A stretch of DNA of 64,000 bases. Source: Dasypus novemcinctus. Taxonomy: Eukaryota > Chordata > Mammalia > Cingulata > Dasypodidae. The notes under the pieces were generated by a model, which ran no database searches, was not told the DNA's origin, and saw nothing but the letters and a program-made list of their open reading frames with translations. Where the stretch lies: the NCBI RefSeq assembly GCF_030445035.2, contig NC_080673.1:42218365-42282364 (forward strand), in the 5' to 3' direction. A program made the position numbers and the translations under genes. Shown piece by piece: positions 35,365 through 46,084 of this stretch (positions are counted from its first letter, which is position 1; every line of letters starts with the position of its first letter).

Positions 35365-35879
35365 TTCTAAAGTGTGGCCAAGGTTAAGAGCCACCAAAAC
35401 AGGCAGTTTCAGCTATAAAATGTAATTCCTATCTTTGAGGTTGGTTGCATATATGACAAAGGTGGCGATATATTTTCCTAAGACTGTGCCACACCAGTTT
35501 AACCACAACGACATCAATCTTCTGAAATGTTTCAATTTAAGTATTTGCTTAGCAGCTCAAAAATATTTATGCACCTCCAGAGCCCCTCAGTTAAAATAGT
35601 ATGGTATAGGCAGGGAGATAATGTAAGACATTTTTACTTTATCTTCAGCTTTCTGACATTTTGAAAAAAAAGAGAAGGCCTACAACTAGCACCCTCCTGC
35701 AAGGAATATGTTAATCATCTCATTATCCTACAAAATTGTGCATCTTTATAAATGCAAATTATAAAGTAACGTAAGCATTAGATTCCACCAATACTATACA
35801 ATGAAGGATTCCATCCAAATATACACATAGGGTTGGAAATCTGCTGGTAATTTTCTTAAGAGGCTAGTAAAATACTATC

Positions 35880-36690
35880 ACGTTATTGCTTAAAATCCTT
35901 TAAAGAGAGCAGGTTAACTTCAGGGTAAAGTTTCAAAGTCCTTAACCTGGTTTATCATATTCCATCCTACCTTTATAGCTTCATCTCTTAGTCAACCTCC
36001 CATTAACAACTTACTTGCTCTTCTTAGACTCATAATTTTCATGTAACACTTGTAATTTAGAGCTGCGGTCTTGCTTGATTATGCTCATATATTCTTCATT
36101 CACAATAGAACCTAGAATGGACTTTAATCTATTCATTTTCCCTTCTGCAGCCTATTCAGTGAACTTGGAATGATATTTTAAACAATCACAGTATTATTTA
36201 ATGTCCTAGGATGAAAGTTACCCAAATTTATGTTCCTCATACATAATGTACCTGTAAAGAGGTTGTGATCATAGGGGCATTGTGGGATACGAATTTCAAC
36301 CTACTTTCACAGAGCAACATCTGTATTGCTCTATAAGATACATCTAGAAGAAAAATCTCATTCCTTAAGAGTGACAGTTGTCTTTGTTTGTCTTCTAAGG
36401 ACAAAATGTCCAATCATTCTGGAGAATTTTCCTATCTTGGAATAACCTTCCCTGACTTCTTTACCTGGCTTCTTTCTATTTATCCTTTAACACTCAGTTA
36501 CAGTATTACCTTCTCTTGGAAGTCTCTTTTTGATTTTTATAGGCTTAACATACTGCATTGTAATGTCTGCCTCAGTGGCTAGACTGAGTCTTCAAGGCAG
36601 GGACTTGATTTACTCTTCTAACTTAAATGTCTAATGAAGTGCCTGCTACACAGGCATGTTCAATAAATGTTTTCTGGAATGATTGAATAT
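35880..36690 (+). mobile_element. L2 LINE 3' end
   Basis: 'aaaatcctttaaagagagca', 'attccatcctacctttatag' and the terminal 'gcatgttcaataaatgtttt' follow the L2 order over 800 bp. A short frame at 36388-36582 is a by-product. Confidence 0.65.
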
Positions 36691-37206
36691 AATGAGTGGA
36701 TTTTCTCTCGCTTTAAAAATGTTTTGGTCCTATTTGGTCTTCCATCAAGTTTTCAAAGTGGTACATGATTCAAAAAGGTAAATAATTGCTGGACAATAAA
36801 TCCTGAAAAATTTCAGCGCAAATATTTATTTCCAATTACATTTTTAATGACAGCATAGAAATAACTGCATGAACATATCATAATTTCGTCAACCAACTTT
36901 TTTTTGTATTAGATTTTTAGATTGTCTCTAAAATATCCCTCAGAGATGTAATGCATGTGCAGTAAATTTCTCCTTTGCCACACTGGTAACTATAAATATT
37001 TGCAATAAGAGAGGCAAAAATGTTACCTCAACATTCTTAGTTTGTATTTCTTTAATTATAGTGGAGCTGAACATTTTTTTCCTTTATCTTTAATAAGGTG
37101 GTTGATAGAGACTCTGCAGAATCTAATGTAGGGTTTATTTCATTTGAGCTGGACTATGTGTAATGTGTAACTGTATTTTCCAAGGCTGTGCCAAACCAGT
37201 CTAACC
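36691..37206. other. Intergenic stretch, probably old L1 relic
   Basis: 37040-37120 ('ttctttaattatagtggagc', TTTTTTCCTTTATC) loosely resembles antisense L1. Nothing firm. Confidence 0.3.
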
Positions 37207-37217
37207 AAGGCATTATT

Positions 37218-37237
37218 ATTATTATTATTTTAAAGAT

Positions 37238-37272
<35 letters not shown>

Positions 37273-37668
37273 TTTCTCTCCCCTTCTCCCCCAACCCCCC
37301 GACCCGGTTGTCTGTTCTCTGTGTCTATTTGCTGCATCGTCTTCTTTGTCCACTTCTGTTGTTGCCAGCGGCACAGGAATCTGTGTTTCTTTTCATGCGT
37401 CATCTTGTGTCAGCTCTCCGAGTGGGCGGCGCCATTCTTAGGCAAGCTGCACTTTCTGTTGCGCTGGGCAGCTCTCCTTATGGGGCGCACTCCTTGCGCA
37501 TGGGGCTCCCCTATGTGGGGGACACCCCTGTGTGGCACAGCACTCCTTGCATGCATCAGCACTGCTCGTGTGCCAGCTCCACACGGGTCAAGGAGGCCCG
37601 GGGTTTGAACCGTGGACCTCCCATGTGGTAGGCGGGTGCCCTAACCACTGGGCCAAGTCCGCTTCCCT
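37218..37668 (-). mobile_element. DAS-type long SINE
   Basis: Target duplication AAGGCATTATT (37207-37217) against AAGGGCATTATT (37669-37680). The tail is a long (TTTA)n tract; an ATT microsatellite follows the left duplication. Confidence 0.92.
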
Positions 37669-38028
37669 AAGGGCATTATTGATGTTTCAGAGATCTTTCA
37701 GATCAAGCATATGTTATATGGCCAGATAGCAGGGATGCTCATCTATGGTAGCTGTACATATTTCTGTGAGAGAAAACCATTCGTCCTGTAAAACCTAGTT
37801 CTTACAGGAACAAAGGGAAAAGTTCTCTGGAAAATTCCTTGTGGATCTTATAGTCTCACATGTGATCCCAAAAATTCCTCTTTCCTTTGGGGATCTTGGG
37901 CTAAATCCAGTGCTTCTACACTCTTTAACATCCTGGCCGCATTATGAATATTCTCAATTGCAGCATAGCTGAGACCAGGCTGGAATATTTTTAAAAGTTT
38001 TTACTGTGGACAAATAACAGTGATATAG

Positions 38029-39185
38029 TGTATTATTCAGGGCTCTCCAGGGAAACAAAACCAACAGGAGTGATATATGTGCATATATCAATATGTATTA
38101 TGTAAATGTTGTGAGATTTATTAGAGGAATTGGTTCACATGACTGTGTGGGGATTGACAAGTCTGAATTCCCTAGGGCAGGCTGCAAGGCTGGGAACTCC
38201 AATGAAGATTTTCGATGAGGTCCTTTCCTCAGTGGCCGCTAAGGTGCTCGGTTCTTCCGAGGAAGCTAAGGCCGCGTTGGGGTGAGGCCCTCACTTCATC
38301 TGGCGACTAGCACCGCGCCCGGCACTCGCCCGCACAATGGCCTCGGTCTCAGAGCTTGCCTGCATCTACTCGGCCCTCAAACTCCATGACGATGAAGTCA
38401 CAGTCACGGAGGATAAGATCAATGCCCTCATTAAAGCAGCTGGTGTAAATGTTGAACCTTTCTGGCCTGGCTTGTTTGCAAAGGTCCTGGCCAACATCAG
38501 CATTGGGAGCCTTATCTGCTACGTAGGGGCTGGTGGACCTGCCCCAGCAGCAGGTGCGGCACCAGCAGGAGGTCCTGCCCCCACCACCACTGCTGCCCCA
38601 GCTGAGGAGAAGAAAGTGGAAGCAAAGAAGGAAGAATCTGAGGAATCGGATGATGACATAGGCTTTGGTCTTTTTGACTAGACCCCTTTAGTAAAATGTT
38701 CAATAAAGAACTGAACTCCTTTGCTGTTGGTCTTGCCAGTAGTTTGGGGATTTGGACTGCAAAAGTGGTATCACCTCTACAACAAACAGTGGGTTTATCC
38801 TTTTCTTTTCTACTGCCATACACAGTTGGATTTCCAGGTGGGAAATAATAAACAACCTTGACACTTTACTAAAAAAAAAAAAAAAGAGATTTTCGATGAA
38901 TTCCACAGAAGCTGGTTGACTGAGGTAGAGATGGAAATTCTTTCTTCTGACTGTTGAAATCATCACTTCTCCCTTTAAGACCATCAATTTATTGGATGAG
39001 ACTTCTCTCATTGTTGAAGACATCTCCTTGGTTGATTGTAGATGTAATCAGCTGTAGATGCAATCAACTTACTGATGATTTAAATCCAGGAAATTTCCTC
39101 TTAGTATGAATCAGGACAGTGCTTGCTTGACCAAATGACTGGACACCAACCCTAGTCAAGGTGACACATGAACTTACCTATCACA
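38029..39185 (-). mobile_element. MLT1-type LTR, minus strand, carrying the RPLP1 retrocopy
   Basis: It opens tgtattattcagggctctcc, the reverse complement of the MLT1A end, and closes with an AACTTACCTATCACA end at 39185. Without the 681-bp retrocopy plus duplicated target it is about 475 bp. Flanks TATAG (38024-38028) and TATGG (39186-39190) fit a 5-bp target duplication with one mismatch. Non-coding. Confidence 0.75.
38219..38885 (+). pseudogene. RPLP1: RPLP1 full-length retrocopy with intact ORF
   Basis: The parent encodes ribosomal protein P1, an acidic stalk protein of the 60S subunit. The ORF at 38337-38681 is 114 codons, the same length as human RPLP1, with no stop or frameshift. Its N-terminus is [14 protein letters not shown]; an Ala/Pro/Gly hinge (about residues 64-90), a Lys/Glu segment and the conserved stalk C-terminus [12 protein letters not shown] (usually DDDMGFGLFD) follow. 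A few replacements stand out, such as Lys at residue 15 where human has Ile. It has no introns, a 5' UTR starting at the CCTTTCC TOP motif, a 15-A tail (38871-38885) and perfect 13-bp target duplications (AGATTTTCGATGA at 38206-38218 and 38887-38899). It is therefore a recent processed copy. Expression is undetermined; I treat it as a pseudogene, though the protein would be near normal. Confidence 0.92.
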
Positions 39186-40154
39186 TATGGTCAGGGAGAG
39201 CAACCCAAAACAAGATAATTTGTTTTACCTGATGTTTTGGTTTTCTATCTATTGTTATATAACAAACAACTCCAAAATTCAGTAGCTTAAAAAAAAACAG
39301 TATTGTCAGTATTAATTTCTGTGAGAGCTGAGTGAGCACGACATCATAGAGGCTGGGGCTGTCATTGTTTGAAGGCTCAACGAGGCTGGTATATCCAAGA
39401 TGGTTCACTCACCTGGTGAAGAGTTGGTGCTGGTGGTTGATTGGAAATTCAGCTGGGACTGTCAACTGGAAGACCTCAGTTTTTCTCCACATGCCTTCTC
39501 CATGTGACATGGGTTCAAACAGGGAAGGCTACAAGAATGACAGAAGTCATCTTTCTCCCTCCAATTGGAATACTAGCAAGAAATTTAAAGTTCAAACCCC
39601 AGAGATGAGGAGCAGGAAAAATAATTTCCTCTCTTGTTTGGTTGAAGTCAACCTTCTGGGGTCTCATTTTCTGTGTGCCTTTCTCCTCCAATCCCATCCT
39701 GATAACTGTAATGACAACCTACCACTTTCAGGGGACAAAGTAGCCTCTCAGAGATCTCAACTGGACAAGTAATTTAGAACTTAGCTGACCAATGCCAATA
39801 GATGCCAATAGTCATTTTTGCCATATGTACTGAAATAGATAGCAAAGGTGGGTTGGGGTGGTGTTACACCCTTTCATTGCAGTTCCATGGCAATTACTAT
39901 TTTATTATCATTATAGAAAGCTGCAAATGGGCAATCTTTTTACACACTATATAAGTAGAAAATAGAGATGGGGAAATAGAAAAAATGACTAAACCACCCT
40001 AGTCTATGTCCATATCAACTTCAGTAAATACTGCATTAATATTTTGTTCAAAAAAAACAGTGTACTTTGGCTAGCATACTTGAAGGTGTGGTGGCTCTTT
40101 TCAAAGTCTCTACCCCTTGCGTGACAGGATTGAAGGGGAAAAAACAATTTAAAG
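39186..40154. other. Intergenic stretch, partly an unnamed mammalian repeat
   Basis: 39235-39780 ('attgttatataacaaacaac', 'ttcagtagcttaaaaaaaaa') has the feel of a common mammalian interspersed repeat that I cannot name. A 135-codon frame here is not a gene candidate. Confidence 0.35.
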
Positions 40155-40163
40155 AATGATCAA

Positions 40164-40529
40164 GGGAAACGGACTTGGCCCAGTGGTTAGGGCGTCCGTC
40201 TACCACATGGGAGGTCTGCGGTTCAAACCCCCGGCCTCCTTGACCCGTGTGGAGCTGGCCCATGCGCGGTGCTGATGCGCGCAAGGAGTGCTGTGCCACC
40301 CAGGGGTGTCCCCCGCGTAGGGGAGCCCCACGCGCAAGGAGTACGCCCCGTAAGGAGAGCCGCCCAGCACAAAAGAAAGTGCAGCCTGCCCAGGAATGGC
40401 GCCGCCCACACTTCCCGTGCTGCTGATGACAACAGAAGTGGACAAAGAAAGAAGACTCAGCAAATAGACACAGAGAACAGACAATGGGGGGGGGGGGGCG
40501 GATTAAATAAATAAATCTTTAAAAAAAAA
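40164..40529 (+). mobile_element. DAS-type long SINE
   Basis: Target duplication AATGATCAA (40155-40163 and 40530-40538). Close to the consensus of the well-preserved copies, with a G-run at about 40485-40497. Confidence 0.94.
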
Positions 40530-40538
40530 AATGATCAA

Positions 40539-41888
40539 AATGTAGTAAGTTGATGTGGATCACCTTAAATTCGATATTGAACAAACATGAACTTTTAATC
40601 TTAAACTTTTGAAGTCCCATCAATAAGAGTAGGCAATGTTTTTCCCCTATAAAATTATATTTATTTTTAGAGTTTAAAGCCCCTCTAAAAGGTCATTAAC
40701 AAAGGCTACTAACATTTGAAGGTTTATTTAACACTGGTAAGCTTTAATGAATAGTAAAAATGTTTGACTTTCTTACAAGGAGGCAGCTACAAACCAAGGC
40801 CATGAATTTCCACCAAAAAATATCATAAACCATGCTGAAGAACAATTTGAAGAAAACTCTAACTCCAGGTATACACACACAGTTGCATAGTAAAGTATGT
40901 AGGTGGTGCTTTTCTTCTCCATCATTTAACCTATATCCTAGCAAAATGCTAAGAAGTTACAATTGAGTGCCTTGGGTGGTCTTTCTGGGGAAAGATAATT
41001 CTATCCCCTCCCCTTTTTTTTGTTATAGGTAAGGGTAATTTTGATTTCAGCATGAAATTACATTCTCTTTGCTTGAGTTCCTCTGAGGTATGCATAAGGC
41101 TTCCTGTTCTGAATCCACTGTGTAATTTTTTTTTCCTGTTATGGTTTCAGTGCATGCTAAAGGCAAGTAAAATTATGAAAATCCTTAGTCTTTAATTCTG
41201 TCAAGATGTTGATGTCAAGATACAAAATTGATGATGCTAGGAAATTTGAACCTGGCTCTACAGGAGATAATATATTTTTTTCTCTATATGTGTAGTAGTT
41301 GAGTATATGCTACAGGGATAAAGGTAAGGCATTCCTATAAAGTTATTTGCTGGCAGTTCATATGATGACTTTTGACTAGAAAAATTTCCATTAATAGGAC
41401 TAAGGGTATAAACAAATTTTTATCAAATGGTAAAAGTGCTTTCCATATTAAGATGGCCATTTACACCAGGTTTCTCCTCCTAACTGGTGATAAGGCAATA
41501 GAATAAGGCAAGGGCTTTGTGTCAGAAAAATCAAAACAAGTACTTTAGTTTCCATACAATTCAAACCAAATAATATATACATTATCTACAATGTGCAATG
41601 TACTGTGCCATTAAGAAGCTTAAGAGCTGCGGATAGTTCATCCTGAAGCACTCCACAGTAGTGTGCTTTATGGCTAAACAATAATCCACAGCAAGTGCAT
41701 TTGACTGTGGCTTGCCTAGAGAACAGTTTCCCCTTCTACCTTCCTTTCTTTCTCCTCTACAGTGAACAACTGATTTTGCCATCAATTTTACTGTAGCCAG
41801 GGAAAAAACAAAACTAAAGACTGATTAATTCTGAAAATATGTAAAAAACATTTTAAAATTTGTTTTGATACAATTTGGACAATTGTCT
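40539..41888. other. Intergenic stretch without recognised feature
   Basis: About 1.3 kb, AT-rich. No gene or nameable repeat. Confidence 0.4.
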
Positions 41889-41901
41889 CACATCCACTTT
41901 T

Positions 41902-42238
41902 TAAGTTTTTTTAACCTCTCACCCCCCACTCCCCCAGATGGTTCTCTAATCTGTCTGCTCATTGTTCACTTGCCTTCTCCAGGAGGAACTGGGAACTGAA
42001 CCCAGGACCTCCCACATGGGAGGCAAGTGCCCAACAGCCTGAGCCACATCTGCTCTCCACAGGCTGTGCTGTTTGTGGCTTGTGGCATCTGCTCATTTAG
42101 GCATCTGCTCGTTCCAGTGTCTAGGTTGTTGTGCCAGGTGCAGTAGCTGCTCATGTTCTTTAGGAGGCAACAGGACCCAAACCTGGGACCTCCCATGTGG
42201 AAGGCAGGTGCCCAACTAGTTGAGCCACATCTGCTTTC
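41902..42238 (-). mobile_element. Two-headed short SINE
   Basis: Two copies of the same minus-strand head: gagcagatgtggctcaggct near 42055 and gaaagcagatgtggctcaac near 42237. A shared 13-bp target duplication CACATCCACTTTT (41889-41901 and 42239-42251) encloses them. A linker rich in GCAGATGCC motifs lies between. Confidence 0.85.
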
Positions 42239-42320
42239 CACATCCACTTTTGTTTTACCAGTAAAAGCACATCGTTAACAGTGAACTAGCAAACCCATCA
42301 AAGACACAATCTTAGCCCTG

Positions 42321-43640
42321 TGGCAGTTTGAAATTATTTTATGAATCTCCAGAAAAGAAATATTATGTTTGTAAACTAATCCATTTCTCCGATGTTTGAT
42401 TGTATTAAATTACTTGTTAAGATCGATTTAGGGCTTTTGATTGGACTACATCAGTGTGGCGTGAATCAGGTTGCACTTCCGTCCCCTTGCTGGGTCTAAT
42501 ATGAACAGAAACACAGAGCAACTCAGACAGACAAAGGAAAAGGAAGCTGCCGTGTTTGATCCTGCCATGTAAGAGAGAAGATTGCTTAAGCATGAAGCCC
42601 CAAGTCCACTGAGCTGCTCAAAGAAGGGATGAACCCTTAAGGCAGGAGTCCTTAACCTTTTCGTTCCACAGACTCCTTTGTCAGTAACGTGAAAAACACG
42701 GACCCTTTCTCAGAATATAGTAGCAGATAGAGTTTTATGACACTTGACATCGGCAGGTCTTTAAATTAACCTTTAGTAGGATTATTCAAAATTGCATTTT
42801 GCAATTTTCCCATAATTTCAATACCTGATAACCTAATACGGTTCAACATCTGTTCAAATGGTCATTTGGCAAACATTTAGAAATTCAAGTTTTCCCACAG
42901 TGTCATAAAACCATCTCTGCTATCCTTACCAAGCTTTTTGCAGGCAGTTATCTACTGCACTCAGAACATGCTACATCAAAATAAAAATCATACTAAGTCC
43001 ACACTATACTGTGTATTATTCAATAAATATACAATACCCACACCAACAGGTTCCCACAAGAATGTTTTTAAATGCATAAAATTATAAAGGAAATCAGTTA
43101 CATATATTGAAATAGTTACCAAAATGAAAAACATAATACTATACATGTGCTTCTTTCTTAACACATTAAATAAATCTAATACATCAAACATAAAGGAAAG
43201 TTAAAGTTAAATTTTATTTTTTAAAGACATGTCAATGTGAAGACTTGTTTATCTTGAAAAAGAAAACATTAAACTGTGGTATAGTATTTGACAAGGCAAT
43301 ATGAATATCATGTTGGACATCTAATCCAGTTGATTTTTTTCAGTTCTGGTTCATAGTCCCCCTGAAATCTTTCCATGTACCCCTTGGGGTTCCGTGGAGA
43401 GACTCCTGCCTTAGGGGAAAGTTGAAACGTAGGCAGAGATTGGTGGCTATCTTGCTTCACCACGTAGCAACATGCCAGGATCTACAGCAGCTCACTTCGG
43501 TGAGAAAAGCACTCCCCATGGTTTCCTGATCTGGACTTTTCATGGCCTTGGAACGATAAGCTTTCTTTTTTTTTAACCCCAAATTCCCCTTTATAAAAGC
43601 CAACACATTCCTAGTATTTTGCCTTGGCAGCTCTTTGGCA
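42321..43640 (+). mobile_element. Probable MaLR-like LTR interrupted by a hAT element
   Basis: 'tggcagtttgaaattatttt' at the left and 'ttataaaagccaacacattc' near 43591 resemble the ends of MaLR-type LTRs, and the middle has the ACATCAGTG and AAACACAGAG landmarks. The body without the hAT insert is about 550 bp. The right border and target duplication are unclear. Confidence 0.55.
42643..43408. mobile_element. Non-autonomous hAT element, long form
   Basis: 766 bp with ends CAGGAGTCCTTAACC and GAGACTCCTG. Target duplication CCTTAAGG (42635-42642) against CCTTAGGG (43409-43416). The left and right parts contain all blocks of the 190-230 bp copies, plus a central AT-rich section. I see no transposase frame. 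It may be the nearest thing here to a parent form. Confidence 0.82.
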
Positions 43641-45249
43641 AAGTAAGATCATTTAGATTGAATAGTTTTGACCACATTGTGTCGAGGACATTTTCGCCAT
43701 CATCAGCAACTTCTTTTAAATAGAGGACATGCATTAATTTAACAAATCCTTTGTTAGCACTTATATGCCAAACTTATCATTATATCCTGAGGTTAGACTA
43801 TTTGCTCAACTTTGAGGATGCAAAATCCTATGAGATGGAACAACTAAAATGGCACTTTTAATGTTTTGTTACCATAATAAAAAAAAAAAAAAAAAGAAAA
43901 AATCCTGGCCTTTCATTGCTTAATGCTTCCCTCCCTCAAAATACAGATGTGTGAAAGACTACCCTTCTCCATTATTCCAGACTTACTCATTTAACAATTG
44001 ATATAAACCTGAGGTGTTTAAGTAGATCTTTTATGCGTTTCAGGAATAACAAGCCATTGACATCGCCTCTCTTACCTGGAAAACGCAAGCAAAAGTCACC
44101 AATTCAGATGATTAGAAAGATGTCTGCTTCATGGTTGGCATATCTAAACTCACTTAGGAAAACAGAATCTTTAACAAACATTTGCAATCACATGAGATTT
44201 ACTGGCAGTTGAGTTCATGTTAATATATATATATTTGACCTGAACATATTTTTATAACTTATTGTATTATAAACATGGAAAAATGAGTTATTACAAAGTA
44301 AATGTACTGTATAACACCACCTAGCCGAAGTATTAGAACATGAATAGCACCCGAAAATTCTCACATGTGGAGCCCCCAGTTGCTAAACCTTCTTTTCTCC
44401 TAAAAGGAATCATCATCCTGCCTTCTAGCACCATATATTAGGTAGGCTGTTTTCCAATTTTTAAAAAACACATTTATGGAAAACTGATTTTTAAAAAAAT
44501 TTATTGAAGTTTATCACTCATAAACAAACCTAAACAATAAGTGTATATTAATAGTTGTGAACTTACAAAACATACATACCAATACCTTGCATTGTTGTGA
44601 AATATTTTTAACTCATGATTAAAGAACATTCTCAAAATATTACTAAGAAAAGTATCTTATATTTGGGGTATTTTTTCCCCACCCCACCCTATTAATATTA
44701 TTACATTATTTATACATGTGGCTCACGTTAATATTTTAAGAAGGCCTAACACTTTTCTAAAGAAGACACTCTGATGCTTCTTTAGTCTTCTCATGTTGCC
44801 TCCCTCTTCCCCAAGTTTCACCTGATAGTCAAAACTACTTTTCAAGGCCATCTCAAATAACCCTTTCTCCAGCAATCTCCCTCATTTGTCAAACCAATAT
44901 AATTTTTTCTTCTTATTCCTCTACAGTGCTTCCTAACTTTAATTTGATCCCACATTTTGCTTTGCTTTCCTTTTAGGGAGCTAGGAGTATTTTAAACATT
45001 TTTTAAGGTCTTATTACCTCAAAGACTACCACAAAGGTGGAAAACCACGTTCCTCTATGATTTTTGTTTCTCAGTAACGCATCAGGAATAGCACTTAGTT
45101 AATAGTGGAGGAGGAAGGGCACTTTAAGATCATGAAGATCCGTACTTGTTTCAATCCTAATACAACTTATCTTTTCAACTCCTCTGAAAATGTGGCGAAC
45201 CCAACTTTCACATTGAAAAATCACAAAAAGAAAAAAAACCCCGGCAGAT
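43641..45249. other. Intergenic stretch before the LRBA promoter
   Basis: 44480-44720 looks like an antisense L1 3' UTR ('gttgtgaacttacaaaacat'). An A-rich tract with one G lies at 43879-43900. The rest is unassigned. Confidence 0.4.
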
Positions 45250-45896
45250 TAACACGCAAAATTAAACCCGCCTCCAAGCTATGTTTGCAGCAGCTGTCTC
45301 AGGAATCTTCCCCTCCTGAGAATGTGGGAGAGGTTTGGCAGCTGCAAAGCAAGGAATCTTTCCCGTTTCTTGTCGACGCTGCCCCACCCTCTTCCCCTTA
45401 GAATGATGGCAGCTGCCTGGGCGTCCCGGTGGAAATCTTTTTCCAAGTGTTCGCGGAGAGCGGCGGTTGAGCAGCAACTTAAAGCAGTCAGGGGCGGGGA
45501 ATCATTGCTCCCTTTAGACAAGGCCGGCAGCCCCACCAGTTCCACTGCTGCCACCTCTCTGGCTTGTAGAGGTCCCCCAGGTGTCCTTCTCCAAGTCCAA
45601 GAAGACACCTTGGTAACGTGGGGGAGGTTTCCCTCCGCGCCAGGAGAACCTAAGGTAACAGAATGAGCGACTGGGCACTTGTCAAAGCACATTCCCAGGT
45701 CGGGGGCGGTGAAGGGAGGAGACAGCGCTCCTCGAGTAGTGCTCCCTCCGAATTGCGCAGCCTTACAGCCCGTCCGGCCAGGCAGTCCGCGGTCAGCGCC
45801 GGGTTTGTTCCCGGGCCTCCGGGCCGCCCGCGCGTCCCACCCTGCTGCGCGGTCGCCTGCGCCTTGGCGCCCTCGCATCCCACCGCCCCGCGCGCT

Positions 45897-45908
45897 CGCG
45901 CACGCGCA
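45897..45908 (+). promoter_or_regulatory. NRF-1 binding site
   Basis: CGCGCACGCGCA fits the NRF-1 consensus YGCGCAYGCGCR at every position and sits in the most CpG-dense part of the island, as usual for housekeeping promoters. Confidence 0.6.
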
Positions 45909-45937
45909 CGCCGCGCCCAGCTGTCCTCGGCGCTGTC

Positions 45938-46084
45938 ATGGCGGCTGAGAGCAGCAACAGTGGACACAGTGGCAGCCGCGTGAGCCGAGGCGGGGCGAGC
46001 TGTGGCAGTAGCATCTTCACGACCGGCAGCAGCCTCAGTCACAGCGTTCATAGAGTCAGCAGCGCCTGTGTTTGCAAAGACTGA
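45938..46084 (+). other. Possible upstream ORF (48 codons) in the LRBA 5' region
   Basis: The ATG at 45938 has a favourable context (G at -3, G at +4: GTCATGG). The frame is Ser-rich (MAAESSNSGHSGSRVSRGGA start) and ends at TGA 46082-46084. If the 5' non-coding exon spans it, it would be a uORF lowering LRBA translation. No protein family recognised; it may equally be chance in GC-rich DNA. Confidence 0.3.
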
